From Trichoplusia ni (Eukaryota > Arthropoda > Insecta > Lepidoptera > Noctuidae), in the NCBI RefSeq assembly GCF_003590095.1, contig NW_020800412.1, positions 1 to 64,000 of the forward strand: a DNA stretch of 64,000 nucleotides, given 5' to 3'. This document shows positions 43,747-54,020 of this stretch, piece by piece (the first letter of the stretch is position 1; each line of letters begins with the position of its first letter). The position numbers and the translations under genes are program-made. The notes beneath the pieces were generated by a model. That model ran no database searches. It was given only the letters and a program-made list of their open reading frames with translations, and had not been told where the DNA came from.

Positions 43747-45564
43747 TTAAAAAAATGTAACGTGTCAGTATGTGAAACCAAAAAAAAAATTGTATTTTAT
43801 AAATTTCACAACATTCAGTAAATAAATATAATTTTACAACAATTTTTGTCTTTATCATACTTGCGGGACAGTGTAAATAACTGTGCGGGAAAATCCGGAA
43901 GACGGAACTTGGAGGATTTTTGGAATACGACCCGAGGTACAGGTACCGAATTAATTTATCTCGTCATGTCTCTAAAAAGATTTAGATTCCTGCTACGAAC
44001 AATACGATTCGACAATATAAGAGACAGAGACTACGTAAACAGCATGACAAGCTAGCTCCTGTGAGAGATATTTTTGAGAAACTGGTCGCCAACTTTCAAA
44101 AATACTTTGTACCGGGTGAATACATGACATTAGATGAACAACTTGTAGCTTTCCGAGGACTTTGTCCTTTCAGACAATATATCCCAAACAAACCTGCTAA
44201 ATATGGTATTAAAATCTTTTTACTAGCAGACGCTAAAGTACCGTACTCCTACAACATGGAAATATATGCGGGCGCCCAGCCTCCCGGTCCATATGAACAG
44301 TCGAACAAGGTTGTGGATATTGTGAATCGAATGCTTACTCCTGTGAATAACTCGAGTCGTAATGTCACGATGGACAATTGGTTCACGAATATAGAGCAAT
44401 GCACAGAGCTTCTAAATAAAAAAATTACCGTTGTTGGCACTTTGAAAAAAAACAAACCACAAATTCCCGAATCCTTCAAGCTTACTAAACATCGATGTAA
44501 GAATGATTCAATATTTGGTTTCCAAAAAGAGGGGACTTTAGTATCATACGTGCCAAAAAAAAACAAGGTGGTGCTAATGTATTCTTCTATGCACTATGAT
44601 GGAAATATCGATTTGACAACAGGAGAGAAACGTAAGCCAGAGATAATAACATTTTATAATAATACAAAATATGGCGTGGATATTGTGGACAAAATGTGCG
44701 GTTCTTACGACGTTTCCAGAAACTCTAGACGTTGGCCGCTCACTGTATTCTTTGATATGATGAATATAAGTGCCATAAACGGATATGTTGTGTATATAAT
44801 AAACAAGGGCTACACTAACAAGCCACGAAAAGATTATTTGTACGAAATTGGTTTTCACCTTGTCGCTCCGTGCATAAAGCGCAGAATAACTGTCGAATGC
44901 ATTCCAAAATCCCTGAAAATAAAAGGAAAACTTCTTTTGGGTCTAAATGATCCCTCTGAGTTGAACCCGGGCCCAGCACAACCCTCAAACACCGGACGTG
45001 TTGGTAAATGTTCTTTCTGTGGCAGAGCGCGCAACAAGTCCACCAGGAAGCTTTGTTATATATGTAACAAGTGGATTTGTCCCGACCATCAGGTTCTTCT
45101 TTGTCCCGACTGTGCCAAAAACGAAGAAATGGAGGTGGAAGACATGACTGATCAAGAAATATGAGACTTACAATGTTAAGAGCAAAAATTTTGCGTTCTT
45201 TTTGTTATTTTCAAAAAGGCTGTTTTTTAGTTCCTATTATGTTTAAATATGATTATGTTTTGTTTCTTTTAGCTTTATAATAATAAAGTTTATCTCAATA
45301 CTATACAAACACTTTTTATTTATGAAGCTTTGCTTTAAAACTCCATCACTAAATATGTTCTACAAATGTAGAGCGCGCGACTACTAACGTCCCAAATAGA
45401 GGCGCGCCTACTGTAGTGTTAAAAAAATGTAACGTGTCAGTATGTGAAACCAAAAAAAAAATTGTATTTTATAAATTTCACAACATTCAGTAAATAAATA
45501 TAATTTTACAACAATTTTTGTCTTTATCATACCTGTGCGGGACAGTGTAAATAACTGTGCGGGA
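42218..45564. repeat. 1.67-kb direct tandem duplication
   Basis: 42218-43890 is repeated at 43891-45564. The unit runs from inside the piggyBac 2 ORF through its right end, the TTAA and 140 bp of flanking relic. I saw only a 1-bp deletion (near 44032), one base change in a T-run (45262) and a 2-bp difference near 45533, so the copies are over 99.5% identical. The unit starts at AAATCCGG and ends at TGTGCGGGA; no TTAA lies at the junction, so it did not arise by transposition. Confidence 0.95.
43891..45164 (+). pseudogene. Duplicated 3' part of piggyBac transposase 2
   Basis: A copy of transposase codons from SGRRNLEDFWNTT to the natural stop, lacking the N-terminal ~190 residues. The 1-bp deletion near 44032 shifts frame early (RDRDYVNSMTS, stop); the remaining frame 44061-45164 still encodes the DDE triad and zinc domain, but has no promoter or proper start. 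Its right TTAA (45419-45422) is intact, though no left end belongs to it. Confidence 0.9.
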
Positions 45565-45860
45565 CAGTGTGAACAGTAAACAATTAAAGTGATTTAATAT
45601 AAGTATTAGGATTAAGTATAGGATAATAATGAATAAAAATATGTAAACGGCTCTCGGTGTGGTAAAGTATCGTCATACTTAAGGTTAGAATAAAATACGC
45701 GCGCGGGCCCCGCCCCCGCTCTTATTGGTCGAAAAGCAGGCGATCTTATTGGTCGGCCAATGGGAGCGGCGGAATTTCGGGGCCCGAATTTGTATAAAAT
45801 GAGGCCCACACCGAGGGTCGACACGTGCGCGTAACCCGAATCCGCTAGGCAGTCGTTAGG
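45565..45860 (+). promoter_or_regulatory. Promoter-like region upstream of jockey ORF1
   Basis: Two CTTATTGGTCG words (inverted CCAAT, near 45720 and 45747), a direct CCAAT (near 45757) and TATAAAA (near 45793) lie within 140 bp of the ORF1 ATG. CTCGGTGTGG near 45652 and CCACACCGAG near 45806 form an inverted pair around it. CCAAT plus TATA is not typical of jockey LINEs, which use internal promoters, so this may be host or LTR sequence. Element boundary unknown. Confidence 0.4.
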
Positions 45861-47312
45861 ATGTCACGTCCCGCCGCGCCTACTCCGTTTACCCCGACGT
45901 ACGAGTCGCTTGCGCGTCTCTACTCGACGGTGTCTGGGAACCCTGCGTTGTTACGTATGGTACACGCAGTGGACCCTGACCTGTTCGCTGGAGACCCGTG
46001 GGTTGACGACGCGCTCCCTGCGCCCTCTGCGCTCCCCGCGCCCTCAGCGCTCCCCGCGCCTTCAGCGCTCCCCGCGCCCTCTGCGTCCCCCGCCCCCAGC
46101 GCGCGCTCCAAGTCGCGCAGCCCGGTCCGCCCCACCCCGACCCCCTCTTTCAGTCGCGCCGCCTTGGCCGACCACCCCCTCTTCGCCCATCTCGCGCCTG
46201 TACTAGACGCGGAGATGGCTTCCGACTCGGAAGAAGTTATTACGGAGTCCTCCTCCGAATCATCATCGTCCTCCTCAGCCGACGAGTTCACAGTCGTTGG
46301 CAAGAAACGGTCGCGTAAAGCGAAAGCCAAGACTCAGGCGAAGGCCGCCAAGACCGAAGCCCCCTCGGCGTCCGGCCCTGCCCCCACCCCCGCCCCCGCA
46401 GCAGCCGCCTCCCCGGCCGCGGCGGTACCCTCCACCAATTCTGGCTCACAGAGGGTCACCCCCCGCAGCCAAAAGCCCCCTCCGATATTCCTTCACCAGA
46501 AGGAAAAATGGACGGAAGTGTCCTCGTGGTGCACAGAGCACCATGTAAACTTCACCAGTGGCCGCCTCGTCAAAGACGGCATAAAAATTCTTGTCCCCAC
46601 GTCTGGCGACTTTAGGTCGCTGACGGCGATGCTGCAGGCACGTCACCTGCAGTATCACACATACGCCCTCCCCGAGGAGCGCACCCTCAGGGTCGTTCTA
46701 AAGGGCCTTCCCGTCTCGCTCTCCACCAAGGAGATCGAAGACGATCTAACGGCGCAGGGCATCGCTGTGACCAAGGTGCACCGTATGCACCGTGCCAAAG
46801 GCCTAACGCCATTTGAAATGGTATTGGCCGTCATTCCCCGATCCGCCGATATAAAGGCGATCTTTAAAATCAAGACGGTATGCCACTTGTCTGGCATCAC
46901 GGTCGAGACCCCGCATAAACGCGGTCCTCCTGGGCAGTGCCACAACTGCCAACTTTACGGGCACGCCAGCACTTACTGCAAGGCGCGCGCCAGGTGCGTA
47001 AAGTGCCTAGGCGACCACGCCACGGCGTCCTGCCCCCGCCCCAAAATCCCAGTTCCAGACTCGGAGCCTCCGAGCTGCGTCCTCTGCGGTGAGCAGGGAC
47101 ACCCCGCCAATTACCGCGGATGCCCTAAGGCTCCCAAGAGCCGGCTCTCGCCCTCCGCGCCAAAGCCCAACAAGGCGAAGAAGCGAGCTTCCACTCGCCC
47201 CTCTGCGCCCACCCCTACCTCAGCCCAGACCGCGCTGAGACCCCACAGGCCCTCCTTCTGGAACAAGCTCGGCGACCCGAGTGCGTTCCCCCCCCTCGCC
47301 CCTCACACGTAA
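45861..47312 (+). CDS. Jockey-type ORF1 (gag-like nucleic-acid-binding protein)
   Basis: The ATG at 45861 starts MSRPAAPTPFTPTYESLARL; 483 codons to TAA at 47310-47312. Features: near-perfect ALPAPS repeats (residues about 54-77), acidic Ser-rich stretch, a basic Lys/Ala-rich segment, a PRE_C2HC-type domain (about 220-360) and three zinc knuckles (CHNCQLYGHASTYC, CVKCLGDHATASC, CVLCGEQGHPANYRGC). The protein would coat element RNA. In the +1 frame a Pro-rich tail with two IPPLMGL repeats and an LTRALIDVLDGELMDV block continues to a TAA at 47653-47655, so the natural ORF1 was probably longer and a frameshift near 47300 truncates it. Confidence 0.85.
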   Translation: MSRPAAPTPFTPTYESLARLYSTVSGNPALLRMVHAVDPDLFAGDPWVDDALPAPSALPAPSALPAPSALPAPSASPAPSARSKSRSPVRPTPTPSFSRAALADHPLFAHLAPVLDAEMASDSEEVITESSSESSSSSSADEFTVVGKKRSRKAKAKTQAKAAKTEAPSASGPAPTPAPAAAASPAAAVPSTNSGSQRVTPRSQKPPPIFLHQKEKWTEVSSWCTEHHVNFTSGRLVKDGIKILVPTSGDFRSLTAMLQARHLQYHTYALPEERTLRVVLKGLPVSLSTKEIEDDLTAQGIAVTKVHRMHRAKGLTPFEMVLAVIPRSADIKAIFKIKTVCHLSGITVETPHKRGPPGQCHNCQLYGHASTYCKARARCVKCLGDHATASCPRPKIPVPDSEPPSCVLCGEQGHPANYRGCPKAPKSRLSPSAPKPNKAKKRASTRPSAPTPTSAQTALRPHRPSFWNKLGDPSAFPPLAPHT

Positions 47313-50223
47313 TGCCCCTCAGGCACCCAACATCCCGCCGTTGATGGGATTGCAAGTCCCCCCTCCAGCCCCTCAGGCTCCATTCATCCCACCTTTGATG
47401 GGACTGAACATCCCGCCTCCCCCCTCTCAGCCCCAGCGGCCTCCCCGCGCGCCACGGCCAACACCCCCTGCGTCTCAGCCCACCTCCGACATGAGACTCA
47501 CTCGAGCCCTCATCGACGTCCTCGATGGTGAGCTCATGGACGTCATGTCCCAGCGCCTAGGCGCCAGCCGATCTCCCCAGGAAGCCCTGGGGATTTTCAC
47601 CGAGATCCGCAGCCTGATCTCAACCCTTAACTCATTCTCCCGTGCAGGTCACTAATGGCAGTCACAAGCGGAAAACTCAAACCCCGACAACTTCGGATAG
47701 CATTTTTCAATGCCCGAGGTGTTAAGTCCCAACGCGATGAGATCGCGACCTTCCTCCGCGACCATCTATTTGACGTCCTTCTCGTCCAAGAGACGTTTCT
47801 CAAACCTTGCCAAAGGAATCCCAACATTGCGAACTATTCGATGGTCCGCAATGATCGTACCCGTGGCACATTAGGTGGCACGCTTATATACTATAAGAGG
47901 TCGCTATACTGCGCCCCTGTAGACCCGCCCCCTCTATCTCTCATTGAGGCTTCTGTCTGTAGGATAGGCATGACCGGTCACAGCCCTCTGTTCATAGCTT
48001 CCATTTATATCTCCCCCGTAGACAGCAGGGCTGATATTCAACCAGATTTAGAGTCCCTCTTCGTTCTCGGTCACTCCGTCCTTCTGGCGGGTGACTTCAA
48101 CGCTAAGCATGAGGCGTGGAGCTGTCATACCCGCACCCCGCGGGGAAAACAGCTAAACGACCTCTCGACAGTGCTCAACTTCGACATCATCGCCCCGATG
48201 AGTCCGACCCATTATCCCGACCAGGTCACTCACAGGCCATCCACCCTAGACTTGGCCCTCTTCAGAAACGTCAGCCTCGCGCTACGCTCTATTGAGGTTC
48301 ACCAAGAGTTAGACTCAGATCACAGACCAGTGCTCATAGTATTAGGTCCCCGTTCAGGTCCCCCTGGCACTGATCAGCCCACTCCCACTAAGACGATCAC
48401 GGATTGGAAAAAGCTTGGGGCTCCCCTCAAGTCATCCTCCGATTCGCCTCATCTCGATGCCATCCCCGATAAAATCACTTCTGAGCAGGACGCTCTTGGC
48501 GCGATCGACTTCCTGACGGAACACGTACAGTCGGCGGTGCGCGACTGTTCAAGGTCGGTACCTGTGACCGGCGACGGTCGCTTCGAACTACCGCCTGAGA
48601 TACGTGAACTGGTAAGGGTGAAGAACGCCGCCACCCGCGCTTATGTCTCTTTCCCAGCGAGCCAAACAAACTGAGAATGCGTGCCTTGCAGCGTGCTGTG
48701 AGGAGGCGCATCGCTCGGGAACGTAAGGCTCGTTGGGATAACACCCTCAGTGATTTCAAGCCCAATCATACAAACTTCTGGAAACTTCAGCGCAGACTTC
48801 GCTGCACTGATTAAGCCACGATCCCTCCGCTGAATCGTCCGAATCAGAGCGTCGCCTTCGATGACGACGAGAAGGCGGAGTGTCTCGCCGACAGTCTAGA
48901 AGCCCAATGCTCCCCTAGTACCCTCCCGGCCGACCGGGCCCACATCTCTCTAGTCGACGACGAAGTCGAACGCAGGGCCTCCCTTCCCCCGTCGAGGATC
49001 CGGAACATCCTCTCGCCCCCGTCGACGTAGACGAAGTCCGATCTCTGATCAAGGATTCGAACCCGCGTAAAGCCCCCGGCTCAGACGGTGTCTCTTCCAG
49101 AGTGATCAAGCTCTTTCCCGCTCAGTTAGTTATCTTATTGACCTGCATCTTCAATGCGGCTTTAAGTAACAACCTCTTTCCACAAAGGTGTAAGGAGGCG
49201 ATAGTTATCGGCATTCCCAAACCGGGTAAACCCAAGTCTGAGCCGACTAGTTACCGCCCGATCAGTTTACTCAAAGTTCTTGGGAAACTGTACGAGCGCA
49301 TAATTTACTCTCGATTAATGGACTTTGCCGAGTCCAGGAGTCTCATTCCCGACGAGCAGTTTGGCTTTCGAGCCCAACACTCGTGCGTCCAACAAGTCCA
49401 CCGCATAGTCGAGCACGTCAGCGCGGGTTTCCAACTTGGAAACCTCACTGGAATGGTCCTTTTCGATGTCGCAAAGGCATTCGACAGTCTGGCACAACGG
49501 CTTGATTTACAAGCTGTACTCGTTCGAGGTGCCAGATCGTCTCGTTCTCATCATACGAGACTACTTGTCGAATCGTACCTTCCAGTATCGCGTCGACGGG
49601 ACGCTCTCGTCTCCTCACGCGATACGCGCAGGCGTGCCGCAAGGCTCGGTGCTCTCTCCCTTCCTTTTCTCGCTGTACACCAGCGACGTTCCCACCGGTG
49701 GCAAGCCCCAAGTAGCAATGTACGCCGATGACACGGCTATCTTCTACTCGTGTTCGAGACCGGAACCGATAGGTCGACACCTCCAGGCCGCGGTCGTCGC
49801 CCTAGGGCGTTGGTTCACGAAATGGAGGATCGAAGTTAACCCCACCAAGAGCGCGGCGATCCTGTTTAGCCACAGAACTCGCCCTCCCGTTCTTCCTCCC
49901 CCCATTCGACTCTTCGGCAAGCCTATCCCTTGGGAGACGCAAGCCAAGTACTTGGGTATCATCTTTGATCGGAAACTCAATTTTCGTGAGCACATAAGGA
50001 CGGTTCGTAACCGAGCCGCCTTCGCTCTGTCCCGTCTTCATTGTCTGTTGAACAAACGTAGTAAACTCTCGCTTACTTGTAAGCTGAGTATTTACAAACT
50101 GTGCGTGAGACCGATAATGACCTACGGATGCGTTGTGTTCTCACACGTAACCGACAGCCGCCTCAGTAGAATGCAAACCCTTCAGAACCGCTTCATGCGC
50201 AAGATCACGGACGCCCCGTGGTA

Positions 50224-53011
50224 CAGTCAGCACCAAAAGTCGATGAACAGAATCAACTTGACAAAGCACCTGTTCACAATAAAATGCCATAAGTTATAGT
50301 CGCAACTAGGAAACAAAATAACCTGTACACCAGAAATTTACAAAAGTCGTTAAACACGAGTATTTCAAAAGTATCTGTGCACTAGTATTCCTAAAGTCGC
50401 TGTACACCATCAATCCAAATGTCGCTAAACATCATTGTATCAAAAGTCACTAAACAGCAGTAAAGACAAAAATAGGTTAACAAAGTATATTTTTAATGTT
50501 GCCGTGTGTTAATATAGTTTTGACGCTTATGTTGTTCAGCTACTTTTGGGACAGTGTTTGCTTGACCTTAATAATGTATGTGAACACGTTAGTATCTATT
50601 TCAATACTTATTTACAAAGCAATTATATTTTATTGTCAGTAATCATACTAATCTATAATATGAAATAACATAAACATAACTCTAATGATCTACGAAGCGA
50701 TTATTGTGACGGTACTTGTAATTTACTTTGCGCGAATCTTACAAAACCTACCTTCCTTTAATTTTTAATTTATTATTTCTATTCACATGACTTGTGATAA
50801 TTTTAGTCTAGCGTATGATTGTCGTAGTGTAAGGTTTTATTAATTTTAATCCTAAGTTTATTTCTTTTATTCTTGATTTAAATTGATTCTGATTTCAATG
50901 ATGACACTGGCCATACTGACGACGCCGCGACGGTGGGTTTATAAAAAAAATAATAAAAAAAGAAAAAACAACGCGGGGGGTCGGATTGAGCGGGGGAATT
51001 GAGATGTGAACTTTTGTAAGAACGGACTGAAAAATAAAGAATTTCATAAATACACGTTGGTGTTATATTTTCTGAGTACCCTTATAGTAGTCTGAAGTAA
51101 TTGAAAGGTTTTGTAAGTGCATAATTGTTTATTTATATTATTGAGGTACATCAATCGATAAATATCACAATAATGCCGTATAATGTGCATATTACGGAGC
51201 ATGAACGTCACAGAATTGTTCTCTTGAAAGAACAAGGATACAATGTATCAGAAATTGCTGCAGAATTAGGAGTTTCGGTAAGTAATAAAACGTATAATAT
51301 TATATCATATTTGCATTCATGTTTAACAATAATTGTAAGTAGGTATTAAGATTGCTGTAATTAATAAAAACAAATAAAGTGTGCATTATTTCTAAAACAT
51401 TTTAATAATTAAACAGTTTTAATTTTAAATAAATAACATTTATTTATTTGATATTTTTACATAAAATCGATCAAAAAGTCTAGGAATCGATTGCCAGAAC
51501 GAGTTAGTGTTATATTTTTATTATTAAATCAATCATTTGGTAAAATTCAAGCACATATTGATAAGTGTGGGTGCATCTATTACTTACCCGATAAGTACTC
51601 AGTCGCATCATTGCAAGAAAGAAATATATGTTTATGTCTAATCATAGCTAAACATTGTTTCAGCGCACCACCGTATATCTTTGGTTAAGGCGTTGGGATG
51701 ACGATGGTCACATAAGGGAGTTCAAAAAAACAGGAAGACCTAGAAAAACATCTCGCCAACAAGACCAAACAATTATTAACGCTTTCAGAAATAACGGTTT
51801 CACTCGTACTGATGTAATAGCCATCAATAATAACTTGTCCCTTAATACAGTAAGGCGCCGACTGCACGAAGCAGGTATTCATCACCGAGTACCAGCCAAA
51901 AAACTCATGTTAACAGCAAGACACAAATTGCAAAGACTCGAATTTGCGCAAAGATTTTTGAATTATGATTTTGCAAATGTCATATTTTCGGATGAAAAAA
52001 CATTTCATTCTACCGAAAATGGTCGTATGTAGCTCTGGCGCATAAATAATACTCGATATGCAGAACGTAATATAATCGATAACCGTGCCAGTGGCAGAAT
52101 ATCTGTTGGGTTTTGGGGTTGGATGTGCTCTGGTGGCCCTGGAGAACTAATCGAGATAGGAGGTCGATTAAATAGCGCGGGCTATATAGATATTTTGAAC
52201 GATGTTTTGTTGCCGACGACACAAATTATGTTGCCAGAAGAGAGGCCAATAAAATTCGTTCACGATAACTGTCCAATTCATAAAGCACGTGTATGCCGAG
52301 TATGGTTTAATGAAAACACTGAGCAAATTATGGAGATTCCATTCCCGCCGAAGAGCCCGGACCTCAACCCCATAGAAAATTTGTGGGCTCTTATGGTGCA
52401 AGCATGGGATCCCGATACACTCCGCACCCGACAAAATATAATAGCTCATGCAACAGAAATTTGGGAGAGATTTAGGGGCCAAAATATTTGTAAAAATATG
52501 GTAGGTAATATGCGCAAACGTCTCCAGGCAGTAATAGACGCGAATGGAGGCCATACCCGCTATTAATTATTATTTATATATTAAAATTTTTGATTTTGCG
52601 TTAAGATTTATATTATAATATCTAAAATATTTTCATTTGAATTTTTGATTGTGCTATTAATAAATAAATGATTACGTTTTTAATTATACTTTTATTCAGA
52701 CCCAACACTTTGTTCTATAATAATAATATCAGCAGTTTCTATATTTAGTACTAGTTAGTTTAGTCAGGTGAAATTTGCTGTTTAGTGCTTTTGATACAAT
52801 GATGTTCAGCGACATTTGGATTGATGGTGTACAGCGACTTTAGGAATACTAGTGCACAGATACTTTTGAGATACTCGTGTTTAACGACTTTTGTAAATTT
52901 CTGGTATACAGGCTATTTTGTTTCCTAGTTGTGTTGTATAACTTATGGCATTTTATTGTGAACAGGTGTTTTGTCAAGTTGATTCTGTTCATCGACTTTT
53001 GGTGCTGACTG
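50224..53011 (+). mobile_element. Tc1-like transposon (DD36E) with ~235-bp TIRs
   Basis: TA at 50222-50223 and 53012-53013. Terminal inverted repeats 50224-50459 and 52777-53011 start CAGTCAGCACCAAAAGTCGA and are about 95% identical. Length is 2788 bp. Excision rejoins DAPWY to VRNSQLH of jockey ORF2 in frame. The TIRs carry repeated AAAGTC(G/A)..AAACA words about every 25-40 bp, possible transposase sites. Confidence 0.94.
51173..52566 (+). pseudogene. Tc1-like transposase, one intron, one in-frame TAG
   Basis: Exon 1 51173-51277 (MPYNVHITEHERHRIVLLKE...ELGVS) and exon 2 51664-52566 join at GTAAGT...TTTCAG to give GVS-RTTVYLWLRRW, the normal HTH sequence; 335 codons in all. The only lesion is TAG at 52030-52032 (NGRM*LWR). 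Catalytic residues: FSDEKTFHS, VHDNCPIHKA and SPDLNPIENLW, with 36 residues between the second Asp and the Glu. End GGHTRY. Repairing one base would be needed for activity, so this copy is inactive but recent. Confidence 0.9.
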
Positions 53012-53392
53012 TACGTGCGTAACTCGCAGCTTCACTGCGACCTTAAACTGCCGACCCTCAAGCAGTTCATGAAACGTGCCTCCATCCGATTCTTCGAGTC
53101 AGCGGACTCGCATAGAAACCCTCGTATCGTGGCGGCTGCACGATACAAGCCCTCCCTACTGTCGCGCATCAAGCGCCCCCGTCACACGTTAACGTATCCA
53201 GATGATAGTACTACGCTTCTTCAGGAAGCGTTTAGTTCCCAAAGTACTAGCAACACTCCACAGAACCGCGGACACTATCGTGTCCGTCCTCGCCGGCGAG
53301 GCTCGTCGCGTGTATTAAATGTAACGTAACTGTTGCCCCCCCGTCCCTAGTGCATATACCGGTCCGTTCTTATACCGGTCAAACTAGTAATA

Positions 53393-54020
53393 AAACAGAT
53401 CCCTAAATAATCGAAAACAGATCCAGCTGTCTCTTTTGTTTTTTGAAATTAATTTCGATAGTCAGCAACGGCTAAGTCGAGGTTCGAGCCCCGCAGGGGG
53501 TGCCCTTAGAACTCGTTGCTGACCCTAGCTCATTTATATTGTTCTGGCTGGAGGCACCATTAGTCTCGCCATTATAGTCCGGTGTCGCAGAGGAAGACAC
53601 CCTGCTGTCTACTCTTGAAGACCAATCAAAAAAAAAAAAAAAAAAAAGAGGGTCTACACATTCGGCGGCTACACCTCAAGAGAAGCGGGAAACAGCAAGA
53701 AATCGGCGACAAGAAACTCTCAGCGGCGACAGCGAAGCCCTCACCGACGGCGGAACCCCATAGGCGTCGACAGAGCCCCATAGACGTCGACGGAGCCCCA
53801 TAGACGTTGACGGAGCCCCGAGGACTTCAGTGGAGCCCTACACGTTTTTGTAGTAAACAAACTTTGTTTGTTTACATATGTATATCCTCTAAAAGGAGCG
53901 TCAATAAATCAAGTTAGGTTTTTATAAGGGCCTTCTCATTTCACCAATCCGGCACCCCAAATAGTTGTGCTCGTGCGGTGCTCTATGCTGCAAAGTTGGA
54001 GCCCGTACGACACAATACCC
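53393..54020. repeat. Repeat family A, copy 2
   Basis: Homologous to 1-596, same orientation. Contains the stem 53461-53470/53514-53523, a perfect B-box match GGTTCGAGCCC (53481-53491), a 19-A run near 53629-53646, AATAAA near 53905 and the shared end GTACGACACA. It starts directly after the jockey 3' region, so it could be this LINE's 3' UTR. Confidence 0.75.
53751..53830. repeat. 20-bp minisatellite, four units
   Basis: Units close to CGGAGCCCCATAGACGTCGA with one to six differences per unit. Confidence 0.8.

Larger units (their letters stand above)
40609..43831 (+). pseudogene. Older piggyBac transposase relic, split by piggyBac 2
   Basis: The C-terminal half of a piggyBac transposase: TVRVNRFKTVNCPIKT, DVTRGFAENVAVVNKVTA, LLSTYV (TGA) AEPATSVTRFDTTK, then the open frame to 41288 with CPKVIGEYNAHMGGVVLLDS (the catalytic Asp is replaced by Val in GGV[V]LLDS), MRLVYHFLDVAIINSW and CKFPNGYT. 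Reading across the empty TTAA site, the frame continues at 43747 with KKCNVSVCETKKKIVFYKFH to a stop, which is the Cys-rich C-terminus expected. Frame breaks near 40760 and a lost catalytic residue show it was dead before the new insertion. Confidence 0.8.
47655..53329 (+). pseudogene. Jockey-type ORF2 (endonuclease and reverse transcriptase), broken
   Basis: The ATG at 47655 (MAVTSGKLKPRQLRIAFFNA) overlaps the TAA of the extended ORF1 frame as TAATG. The endonuclease has LLVQETFL, LLAGDFNAKHEAW and SDHRPVLIV. Frameshift near 48655, TAA at 48812-48814, frameshift near 49000, then the reverse transcriptase: IPKPGKPKSEPTSYRPISLL, VLFDVAKAFDS, frameshift near 49490, GVPQGSVLSPFLF and MYADDTAIF (catalytic), to DAPWY. 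A Tc1-like element follows. Coding resumes at 53013 with VRNSQLHCDLKLPTLKQF to the stop at 53327-53329. Broken, but only a handful of lesions in about 2.9 kb of coding sequence. Confidence 0.9.
45565..53392 (+). mobile_element. Jockey-clade LINE, near full length, split by a Tc1-like element
   Basis: ORF1 (gag with PRE_C2HC and CCHC knuckles) and ORF2 (endonuclease plus reverse transcriptase) occur in the order and type of jockey/X-element LINEs, in strongly GC-rich codon usage unlike the AT-rich surroundings. The 5' end is not defined, and the 3' end is either near 53392 (AATAAA at 53390) or after repeat A at about 54020. Coordinates are approximate. Confidence 0.7.

Noticed and set aside
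43891..45422. Second piggyBac copy as an independent insertion
   Set aside because: It lacks the left end, and the repeat extends past the right TTAA into the flank, so it is a segmental duplication.
1..54020. The two repeat A copies as LTRs of one giant element
   Set aside because: 54 kb between them consists of many unrelated transposons on their own target sites; the copies also diverge by indels.
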